NCBI GenBank assembly: GCA_963713275.1
Contig: CAVQLG010000017.1
Coordinates: 1 to 64,000, forward strand
DNA length: 64,000 nt
Source: CAIWHR01 sp963713275
Lineage (GTDB): Bacteria; Pseudomonadota; Gammaproteobacteria; Burkholderiales; Casimicrobiaceae
Direction: 5' to 3'
The first letter of the stretch is position 1; each line of letters opens with the position of its first letter. The notes beneath the pieces are model-generated. The model ran no database searches. It had not been told where the DNA came from and saw nothing but the letters and a program-made list of their open reading frames with translations. Positions 56,948 to 64,000 of the stretch are shown piece after piece. The translations under genes were made by a program, and so were the position numbers.

Positions 56948-57259
56948 ATGTACGCGGTCGTAAAAACCGGCGGCAAGCAATACAAGGTTGCCCCCGGCGA
57001 GAAACTCAAGGTCGAACAGCTACCGGCGAACGTGGGCGCGGAGGTCGTTCTCGATCAGGTGTTGCTGATCGGCGAAGGCGAGAACGTCCGTCTCGGCCAA
57101 CCCGTCGTCGCGGGTGCGGCGGTCAAGGCCACCGTCGTTGCCCACGGGCGCGGTGACAAGGTGCGCATCTTCAAGATGCGTCGGCGCAAGCACTATCAGA
57201 AGCGTCAGGGGCACCGCCAGGGCTTTACCGAGCTTCGTATCGAGAGCATCGTCGGCTGA
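56948..57259 (+). CDS. rplU: Ribosomal protein bL21
   Basis: 103 residues, full length. It starts MYAVVKTGGKQYKVAPGEKLKVEQL and ends with the conserved MRRRKHYQKRQGHRQGFTEL region that contacts 23S rRNA. rpmA follows after 12 bases in the same operon. Confidence 0.97.
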   Translation: MYAVVKTGGKQYKVAPGEKLKVEQLPANVGAEVVLDQVLLIGEGENVRLGQPVVAGAAVKATVVAHGRGDKVRIFKMRRRKHYQKRQGHRQGFTELRIESIVG

Positions 57260-57271
57260 GAGGCACTGACC

Positions 57272-57535
57272 ATGGCACACAAGAAAGCAGGCGGCAGTTC
57301 GCGCAACGGCCGCGATTCCGAGTCGAAGCGCCTGGGCGTCAAATCCTACGGCGGCGAGCTCATCTCGGCCGGGAGCATCATCGTCCGCCAGCGCGGCACG
57401 AAGATCCACCCCGGGGTGAACGTCGGCATCGGCAAGGACCACACGCTGTTCGCGCTGGTGGAAGGCCGGGTCGTGTTCGCGACCAAGGGCAAGGACAGGA
57501 AGAAGGTCGCGAGCATCGAGGTCGTCACCGCGTAA
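57272..57535 (+). CDS. rpmA: Ribosomal protein bL27
   Basis: 87 residues. It starts MAHKKAGGSSRNGRDSESKRLG, the flexible N-terminus that reaches the peptidyl transferase centre without the Firmicutes-type cleaved extension. The rest (VRQRGTKIHPGVNVGIGKDHTLF) is standard. The usual obgE gene does not follow; trkH is convergent instead. Confidence 0.97.
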   Translation: MAHKKAGGSSRNGRDSESKRLGVKSYGGELISAGSIIVRQRGTKIHPGVNVGIGKDHTLFALVEGRVVFATKGKDRKKVASIEVVTA

Positions 57536-57646
57536 TTGCGCTTCTGCGGTGTGCCCCGAACCCCGCGCAGGCGCACCCGCAGGATCCCGACCGCGGAGCG
57601 GGTTGTCGTCCGAAGCGGTCGGACGCCGCGCCGGCGCCTGTGGCCG

Positions 57647-59104
57647 TCAGTCGCGCCAGAAGTCGCGCGTGAACAGCACCAGGATCGAGAACAGCTCCAG
57701 ACGCCCCAGCAGCATCGTGGCCGTGAGCACCCAGATCTGGAAATCGGAGAGCCCCTGGTAGTTGCCTGCGGGCCCCACTTCGCCCAGCCCGGGACCGGTG
57801 TTGTTGATGCAGGCCACGGCCGCGCTGAACGCGCTGACGAAGTCCAGGCCAGAGGCGAGCAGCAGCATCGTCGCGCCGATCAGGACGACGCCGTAGATCA
57901 GCATGAAGGCGAGCACCGCGAACAGGACCTCGTTGGCGACGATCGTGTTCCCCAGCTTCACGGGCATGATGGAGTGCGGGTGCAAGGCGCGCTTCAATTC
58001 GCGCCGCGCCTGCTTGAGCAGCAGCACGAAGCGCACCAGCTTGATGCCGCCGCCGGTCGAGCCGGCGCAGGTGGAAAAACCGCACAGCAGCAGCATGAAG
58101 ATGGGCGCGAAGGCCGGCCACTGCGCGTAGTCGACGGTCGCGAACCCGGTCGTCGTCGCAACCGAGACGACGTTGAATGCGGCGTAGCGCAGCGCGGTGG
58201 GCAGGTCGGCGTAGACGCCCTTCGCCAGGAGAAAGACCGTCACCAGCGCGACGCTGCCCCCCATCAGCAGGACGTAGGCGCGCGCCTCGGCGTCGCGCCA
58301 GAGCACCCGCAGCGAACGCTGCTTCCAGGCGAGGAAGTAGAGCGCGAAGTTGAGCCCGGCCAGCAGCATGAAAGTGATCGCGACCACCTCGATCGCCGGT
58401 GAGGCGAACGCGGCGAAGCTCGCGTCGTACGCGGCGAAGCCGCCCAGCCCCATCGTCGAGCACATGTGCATGAACGCGTCGGTCCAGCCCATGCCGGCCC
58501 AGCGGTAGGCGAGCATGCAGGCAAGCGCGATGACGAAGTAGACGGTCCACAGGCCTCGCGCGGTGCTGGCGATGCGGGGCGTGAGCTTGTCGTCCTTCAT
58601 CGGACCCGGTGTTTCGGCCTTGAACAGCTGCTTGCCGCCCACGCCCAGCAGCGGCAGGATGGCGACCGCGAGCACGAGGATGCCCATGCCGCCGATCAGC
58701 ACCATGAAGCAGCGCCAGACGTTGATCGACGTCGGGAGCTTCTCGAGATCGGTGAGCACGGTGGCGCCGGTGGTCGTCAACCCCGACACCGCCTCGAAGT
58801 ACGCGTCGGTGAGCGACAGCTCCGGCAGATAGAAGACGAGCGGCAGCATGCCGAACGCCGGCATCACCGTCCACGCGAGCGAGACCAGCAGGAAGCCGTC
58901 GCGGGGCTGCAGCTCGCGGTGCTCTTTCCGGCAGGCGAAGTAGAGCAGGGCGCCCGCAGCGAACGTGACGACGATCGCTTCGTCGTACGCGAAGCGCGCG
59001 GCGTCCCGGCTGGACCAGGCGAAGCCCAGGGGTACGAGCATCGTCAGCGCGAACAGCATCAGCACGCCGCCCAGCATGGCGAAGACCGGGAAGTAGTGGC
59101 GCAT
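57647..59104 (-). CDS. trkH: Potassium uptake protein TrkH
   Basis: A 485-residue inner-membrane potassium channel-like subunit made of four M1-P-M2 repeats. Pore regions with the selectivity glycines can be picked out as VSGLTTTGATVL, MCSTMGLGGFA, VSVATTTGFATVD and CINNTGPGLGEV. TrkA, which regulates it, is encoded 14 bases upstream on the same strand. The start at 59104 (MRHYFPVFAMLG) is the family's usual start. Confidence 0.93.
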   Translation of the reverse strand: MRHYFPVFAMLGGVLMLFALTMLVPLGFAWSSRDAARFAYDEAIVVTFAAGALLYFACRKEHRELQPRDGFLLVSLAWTVMPAFGMLPLVFYLPELSLTDAYFEAVSGLTTTGATVLTDLEKLPTSINVWRCFMVLIGGMGILVLAVAILPLLGVGGKQLFKAETPGPMKDDKLTPRIASTARGLWTVYFVIALACMLAYRWAGMGWTDAFMHMCSTMGLGGFAAYDASFAAFASPAIEVVAITFMLLAGLNFALYFLAWKQRSLRVLWRDAEARAYVLLMGGSVALVTVFLLAKGVYADLPTALRYAAFNVVSVATTTGFATVDYAQWPAFAPIFMLLLCGFSTCAGSTGGGIKLVRFVLLLKQARRELKRALHPHSIMPVKLGNTIVANEVLFAVLAFMLIYGVVLIGATMLLLASGLDFVSAFSAAVACINNTGPGLGEVGPAGNYQGLSDFQIWVLTATMLLGRLELFSILVLFTRDFWRD

Positions 59105-59118
59105 CGCGGCGTACGAGT

Positions 59119-60544
59119 TCAGAAGAAGGTGGCGCTGACCTGGAACAGCTTCTCCACCTCGCGCAGCAAACGCTTGCGCGGCACGAACACGATCACGTGG
59201 TCCATCGGCTCGATCGCGAGATCGTGGCGGCCCATCAGGATCCGCGGTTTCGCCTCGCCGCGGGCGGAGGACCCCGTCGGCCGGGTGCAGGCCGCGCACG
59301 ATGGCACCGATCTGCACCCCCGGCGGCAGCCTGAGCTCCTCGATGCGCCGGCCGGCGAGCCGGCTCGACTTCGGATCGCCGTGGACGACGGCTTCCAGCG
59401 CCTCGGACGCGCCGCGCCGCAGGCTGTGCACGGCCTCGATGTCGCCGCGGCGCACGTGGGCGAGCAGTTCGCCGATCACCGCCTGCGACGGCGAGATCGC
59501 GATGTCGATCTGCGAGCCCTGCACCAGATCGGCGTAGGACCTGCGGTTGATCAGCGCGAGCACCCGCTTTGCCCCCATCCGCTTGGCGAGCAGGCACGAC
59601 ATGATGTTGTCCTCGTCGTCGTTGGTCACCGCGGCGAACAGGTCGGTCTCCCGGACGTTCTCGGACTCCAGCAGGGCTTCGTCGGTGCAGTCGCCGTGCA
59701 GCACCAGCGTCTGCGTGGAGAGCTGGGTCGCCATGTAGTCGCAGCGGCGGCGTTCGCGCTCGATCACCTTGACCTGGAACCGCCCCGCCGTTTCGCGCGC
59801 GAGACGCAGGCCGACGTTGCCGCCGCCCGCGATGATCACCCGCCGCACCGGGCGCGCTCCGGCGGGGTGCATCGCGGCGAGCATGTCGCGGATCTGCGCG
59901 GTCGGGGCGAGCACGAACACCTCGTCTCCGGGTTCGATCCGGGTCGCGCCGCTCAACTCCGGCAGCATCGCTTCCTGGCGGTAGATCGCGACGATGCGCA
60001 GGTCGAGGCTGGGCGCGAGCTCGCGGATCTCGCCCAGCCGGTGCGGCGCGAGCAGCCCGCCGGTCTGCGCCCGCACGACGATCAGGCTGACGAGGCCCTC
60101 CGCGAACTCGAGGACCTGCAGCGCCTGCGGGTAGTCGATGAGCTTGCTGATCATCGCGGTGACCGACGCCTCGGGGCAGATCACCTCCTCGACGGCGAAA
60201 CCGGAGTTGTCCATCAACGGGCTGCCGGCGACGAACTCGGGCGAGCGCAGTCGCGCGATCGTCGTCGACACGCTGTAGAGGTCGTGCGCGACCTTGCACG
60301 CGACCAGGTTGGTCTCGTCGGCGGCCGCGCAGCCGATCAGCATGTCGGCGTCGCGGATGCCCGCCTGTTCGAGCACCGAGGGCTGGATCCCGTTGCCGAC
60401 CACACAGCGCAGGTCGAGGCGATCCTGCAGTACCCGCAGCCGCAGCGGGTCGATGTCGATCACCGTAATGTCGTTCTTCTCCGAGACCAGGTTCTCGGCG
60501 ACGCTCTCGCCGACCCGGCCCGCGCCGAGAATGATGATGTTCAT
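59119..60544 (-). pseudogene. trkA: Potassium uptake regulator TrkA with one +1 frame break
   Basis: The cytoplasmic gating subunit of Trk. It has two Rossmann RCK units: the first starts MNIIILGAGRVGESVAENLV and the second RRVIIAGGGNVGLRLARE. Each is followed by a RCK-C domain. The body is intact down to about 59285 (GVQIGAIVRGLHPADG). The last 50 codons (GEAKPRILMGRHDLAIEPMDHVIVFVPRKR and LFQVSATFF) are in the next frame, one extra base after CCGCGG near 59268. A sequencing insertion is the simplest explanation, given the intact trkH partner. If real, the last RCK-C domain would be lost. Confidence 0.9.
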
Positions 60545-60618
60545 GTCCGCGAACCGTCCGGGCAACTCGCCGCGCCCGGCGGGCCGCGGCACGATGCGCG
60601 GCCCGCTCGTTGCCGGCG

Positions 60619-62256
60619 TCAGCGACCCAGCGCCTCGCCGACGATGCGCTGGGCTTCGCTCACGATCTTCTGCAGGTGCTCGGAGCTCACGAAGCTCTCG
60701 GCGTAGAGTTTGTAGATGTCCTCGGTGCCCGAGGGCCGCGCCGCAAACCAGCCGTTCGCCGTCACGACCTTGAGTCCGCCGATCGACTCGTTGTTGCCCG
60801 GCGCCCGCGTCAGGCGCGCCACGATCGCATCGCCGGCCAGTGCGGTCGTCGTGACCCGCTCCGGCGTGAGCTGCTTGAACGCCGCCTTCTGCGCCGGCGA
60901 GGCCGGGGCGTCGATGCGCACGTAATGCGGCGCGCCGTGGCGCGCGGCGAGCTCGCGGTAGTGAATGCCGGGATCCTTGCCGGTCACCGCGGTGATTTCG
61001 GCGGCGAGCAGGCCGAGGATGATCCCGTCCTTGTCGGTCGACCACGCGGTGCCGTCGCGGCGCAGGAAGCTCGCGCCCGCGGACTCCTCGCCGCCGAACG
61101 CGACGCTGCCGTCGGCGAGCCCCGGCGCGAACCACTTGAAGCCGACGGGGGCCTCGAACAACCGCCGTCCGAGGGAGGCGACCACGCGGTCGATCATCGC
61201 GGAGGACACGAGCGTCTTGCCTACCGCCGCCCCGGACGGCCACTGCGGACGATGGGCGAGCAGATAGGAGATCGCCACGGCGAGATAGTGGTTGGGGTTC
61301 ATCAGGCCGCTCGACGGCGTCACGATGCCATGGCGGTCGACGTCGGCGTCGTTGCCCCAGGCGATGTCGAAGCGGTCCTTGAGCGCCACCAGGCTCGCCA
61401 TCGCGTAGGGGCTCGAGCAGTCCATGCGGATCTTGCCGTCGTGGTCGAGCGTCATGAACCCGAAGGCCGGGTCCACCCGGGGGTTCACGACGTCGATGTC
61501 GAGGCCGTAGCGTTCGGCGATCGGCTTCCAGTAGGCGACCGCGGCACCGCCCAGCGGGTCGACGCCGATGCGCAGCTTCGCCTTGCGGATCGCCTCCATG
61601 TCGATCACCTGGTCGAGGTCGGCGATGTACGCGGCGGCCAGGTCCTCGGCCACCGTCGTGCCGGCGGCGCGCGCCGCGGCGATCGGCAGGCGCACGACGT
61701 CGCGGTTGCCGGTGGCGAGCAGCGCGTTGGCGCGGCGCTCGATCCATCCGGTCACGTCGGTGTCGGCGGGGCCGCCGTGCGGCGGGTTGTACTTGATGCC
61801 CCCGTCCTGCGGCGGATTGTGCGACGGGGTGATCACGACGCCGTCGGCGCGCTGGGCTGCCGCGTCGCGGTTGTGGACCAGGATCGCACGCGACACGACC
61901 GGCGTCGGGGTGAAGCCGTCATCGGCCTGGATTCGGGTCTGGACGCCGTTGCCGGCCAGCACCTCGAGCGCGGTCTCTTCGGCCGGTGCCGACAACGCGT
62001 GCGTGTCCTTGCCGAGGTAGAGCGGGCCGGCGATGCCCTGGTCGCGGCGATACTCGCACACGGCCTGGGTAATCGCGAGGATGTGCGCCTCGTTGAAGCT
62101 GCCCGCGAGCGCCGTGCCGCGGTGGCCGCTGGTCCCGAAGGCCACCCGCTGGGTGGCGACGTTGGGGTCGGGCGCGCGCCGGTAGGCGGCGATCAGCGCC
62201 GGGATGTCGGCAAGGACGTCGGCCGGCGCGGGCTTGCCGGCGAGGGGGTGTGCCAT
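60619..62256 (-). CDS. pgm: Phosphoglucomutase (alpha-D-glucose phosphate-specific)
   Basis: A 545-residue enzyme that interconverts glucose-1- and glucose-6-phosphate. The phosphoserine is S145 in VITPSHNPPQDGG. The metal loop is GNDADVDRHGI, the sugar-binding loop FGGEESAGASF, and the phosphate-binding domain ends in ARPSGTEDIYKLYAES. The start at 62256 gives MAHPLAGKPAPADVL, the usual start. It feeds glycogen, trehalose or envelope sugar synthesis. Confidence 0.95.
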   Translation of the reverse strand: MAHPLAGKPAPADVLADIPALIAAYRRAPDPNVATQRVAFGTSGHRGTALAGSFNEAHILAITQAVCEYRRDQGIAGPLYLGKDTHALSAPAEETALEVLAGNGVQTRIQADDGFTPTPVVSRAILVHNRDAAAQRADGVVITPSHNPPQDGGIKYNPPHGGPADTDVTGWIERRANALLATGNRDVVRLPIAAARAAGTTVAEDLAAAYIADLDQVIDMEAIRKAKLRIGVDPLGGAAVAYWKPIAERYGLDIDVVNPRVDPAFGFMTLDHDGKIRMDCSSPYAMASLVALKDRFDIAWGNDADVDRHGIVTPSSGLMNPNHYLAVAISYLLAHRPQWPSGAAVGKTLVSSAMIDRVVASLGRRLFEAPVGFKWFAPGLADGSVAFGGEESAGASFLRRDGTAWSTDKDGIILGLLAAEITAVTGKDPGIHYRELAARHGAPHYVRIDAPASPAQKAAFKQLTPERVTTTALAGDAIVARLTRAPGNNESIGGLKVVTANGWFAARPSGTEDIYKLYAESFVSSEHLQKIVSEAQRIVGEALGR

Positions 62257-62468
62257 GATGGGTTCCTTCACGCAGGACGTAGACGGGTGCAGTGTGCACC
62301 AAAAAAAGCGCGCGTTCCTTGACCCAAGGCGATGTTGTTGCCCGAAAGGCCCCGCGCGCGGTGGCATCGCGGGCGAGGCGCGGTTGTCCGGTCGCGCCGT
62401 GCGTGACCTGTGGCCGCCGCGTGCGCGCCTGCGGCCGGTGTGGACGCACGCTTCGTGAACCGTCGCCC

Positions 62469-63551
62469 CTATCGGCGTTCGAGCCAGTGCAGCAGCGACG
62501 CGGCGAGCGCCAGGAACACCGCGAGGGGAAACACCGCGGAGAACAGCGGCGGCCAGTCGTTGAGCACCCCCAAGTGCGAGAACAGGCGCCCGACGAGGAA
62601 GAAGAGAAGGCCCAGCATCGTCCCGGCGAAGATGCGGAAGCCGATGCCGCCCTGCCGGCGCTGGAACTGCGCGAAGGGCAGCGCGAGAATCATCATCACC
62701 ACGACGGCGGCCGGGTAGAACACCTTGTTCCAGAACGCGATCTCGAAACGGCTGGTCTTCTGCGTGCTCTGGGAGAGGAGCCGCGTGTTGTCCCACAGCG
62801 TGCCGAGTTCGAGCTTCTCCGGCGGCACCTGGTAGACGGTCAAGAGCGACGGCCGCAGGACCGACTGCCAGCTCCACGCCGGCAGGCGCGTCTTGCGCAC
62901 GCGGTCGGCGGCGAGCTCGGTCGTCTCGACGAGGGAGAGCTCCCACTGGCCGGCCGTCGTGTAGTGACCGGACTCGGCGGTGCGGATCGTCGCGAGCCGC
63001 ATGTCGCGGTCGAACTCGTAGATGCGGACGCCGACCAGCGTCATGTCGGCGAGCACGCTGCGGACGTTGACGAACGTGCGGTCCTGCTTGAACCAGAAGC
63101 CCGAGGCGAACTGCTGCGCGACGACCCGGCCCGTGTCGCCGCTCGCCACCGCCTTGACTTGCCGCGCGAGCCGTTCGGACTGCGGCGCGACAAACTCGCC
63201 GGCGAGGAACGTGACGATCGCGAGCGGGATGCCGACCCGCAGCAGCGCCCAGGTCACCTGCAGCAGCGACGCGCCGGAGGCGCGCATCACCGTGTACTCG
63301 GAGCTCGCGACCAGCTGGGCGATCGCGAACAGCGTGCCGATCAGCGAGGCGACCGGAAAGAGCTCGTACATCCGCGAGGGCAGCTGCAGCGCAACGAAGA
63401 GCAGCGCGGTCGAGAGCGTGTAGTCGGCCTTGCCCACGTTGCCGAGCTCGGCGATGAGGTCGAAGAACGCGAACAGCATGATCAGCGCCACGAAGATCAG
63501 CAGGATCGCGCCGAGCACCTCCCGGCCGATGTATCGGGTGAGCGTCTTCAC
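62469..63551 (-). CDS. lptG: LPS export permease LptG
   Basis: A 360-residue inner-membrane component of the LptB2FG transporter that lifts LPS from the inner membrane. The N-terminal helices (TRYIGREVLGAILLIFVALIMLFAFFDL region) are followed by a periplasmic beta-jellyroll (about 135-260) and three more helices (VFYPAAVVVMMILALPFAQF and on). The GTG start overlaps the lptF stop (GTGA), so both are translationally coupled, as is typical. Confidence 0.93.
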   Translation of the reverse strand: MKTLTRYIGREVLGAILLIFVALIMLFAFFDLIAELGNVGKADYTLSTALLFVALQLPSRMYELFPVASLIGTLFAIAQLVASSEYTVMRASGASLLQVTWALLRVGIPLAIVTFLAGEFVAPQSERLARQVKAVASGDTGRVVAQQFASGFWFKQDRTFVNVRSVLADMTLVGVRIYEFDRDMRLATIRTAESGHYTTAGQWELSLVETTELAADRVRKTRLPAWSWQSVLRPSLLTVYQVPPEKLELGTLWDNTRLLSQSTQKTSRFEIAFWNKVFYPAAVVVMMILALPFAQFQRRQGGIGFRIFAGTMLGLLFFLVGRLFSHLGVLNDWPPLFSAVFPLAVFLALAASLLHWLERR

Positions 63552-64000
63552 AGCGAGGCCTCGCCGTTGCCGCGCGCGCCGCGCACGCGCAGCCCCAGCG
63601 CGGCGACCTGGTGGCTGAAGAGGAGTGCCACGACCAGCACCGCGATGGCGTGCGGCAGCGCCAGGGCGACCCAGAAGCCGAGCTTGCCCTGCGCGACGAA
63701 GCTCTCGACGATCTTGAGGCAGTTGCTGTACAGCATGTACATGAACGCCGCGGCGATGAGGTTGAACGAGCGCCCCATGCGCGGGTTGACGTAGGCGAGC
63801 GGGATCGCGAGCAGCGTGAGCACCAGCGCCGAGATCGGGACCGACAGGCGCCAGAAGAGCTCGGCGCGCTCGACGCGGCCTTGCGCCTCGAGCAGCACCG
63901 CGGTCGGGATCGACTTGGACGACGACGGCAGCGCGCGCACCTCGGCGGGCTCGATCCGCCGCCCGAGCCGCTCGAACTCGACGACGCGGTAGTCGGCGGT
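63548..64000 (-). CDS. lptF: LPS export permease LptF, C-terminal part
   Basis: The frame is open to the end of the window. The visible 150 residues are the end of the periplasmic domain and the last three membrane helices (LFWRLSVPISALVLTLLAIPLAYVNPRMGRS, FNLIAAAFMYMLYSN, WVALALPHAIAVLVVALLF). The start is outside the window. Paired with lptG, it provides the other half of the LPS exporter. Confidence 0.9.
   Translation of the reverse strand, partial: TADYRVVEFERLGRRIEPAEVRALPSSSKSIPTAVLLEAQGRVERAELFWRLSVPISALVLTLLAIPLAYVNPRMGRSFNLIAAAFMYMLYSNCLKIVESFVAQGKLGFWVALALPHAIAVLVVALLFSHQVAALGLRVRGARGNGEASL

Noticed and set aside
57647..61747. 1366-residue frame spanning trkH, trkA and pgm
   Set aside because: It is trkH read upstream through trkA (which happens to be in frame before the trkA break) and the shadow of pgm, not a fusion protein.

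Overview
The window looks like part of a high-GC Betaproteobacteria chromosome (Burkholderiales/Rhodocyclales grade). The evidence is the gene set and order: dapA-bamC-MBL hydrolase-purC, lplT divergent from alr, tesA divergent from ybbA-ybbP, ispB divergent from rplU-rpmA, lptF-lptG, and small families such as DUF2970 and DUF7931. No rRNA is present, so the genus cannot be named.

Layout. Bases 1-14849 are accessory. They hold gene remnants (DUF6946-like, ChrR-like cupin), an intact HU gene, a broken tyrosine recombinase flanked by a 21-bp near-identical repeat, and then a one-strand cluster at 3849-8761: DUF3293 gene, SAM-II-like riboswitch, metK, an unknown gene, an N-formylglutamate amidohydrolase-like gene, another unknown gene, a small zinc ribbon and a SEC-C remnant. 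Next come a truncated DEAD/DEAH helicase cut by IS debris (ISKra4 joined to IS1634), an intact P4-type integrase, an intact IS630 element and tRNA-Ser(UGA). The integrase lies beside the 3' end of the tRNA gene, so tRNA-Ser probably marks one edge of an integrated island.

From 15 kb to the end the window is ordinary core genome: BI-1 membrane protein; RlmD; tsaB-rimI-udg; lemA with two TPM-domain genes; lplT/alr; hldD; comEA-like; cysM; a 3'-5' exonuclease; tesA-selU-phzF (each pair overlapping by ATGA); ybbA-ybbP; clpB behind a clear sigma-32 promoter; dapA-bamC-MBL-purC; the L16 hydroxylase roxA with DUF7931; slyD; mutS; a stretch with lineage-specific proteins including a BLUF blue-light receptor and a SYLF protein; tRNA-Pro; ispB/rplU-rpmA; trkA-trkH; pgm; and lptG-lptF (lptF runs off the end).

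A recurring feature is single-base frame disruption. Every gene of the metK cluster except the small zinc ribbon and the SEC-C remnant needs two corrections, and all ten are one extra base (+1). The same +1 type occurs once each in the core genes purC and trkA. Either the sequence carries insertion errors concentrated in one stretch, or the island cluster is decaying. The most interesting regulatory signal is the SAM-II/SAM-V-type riboswitch in front of the island metK.
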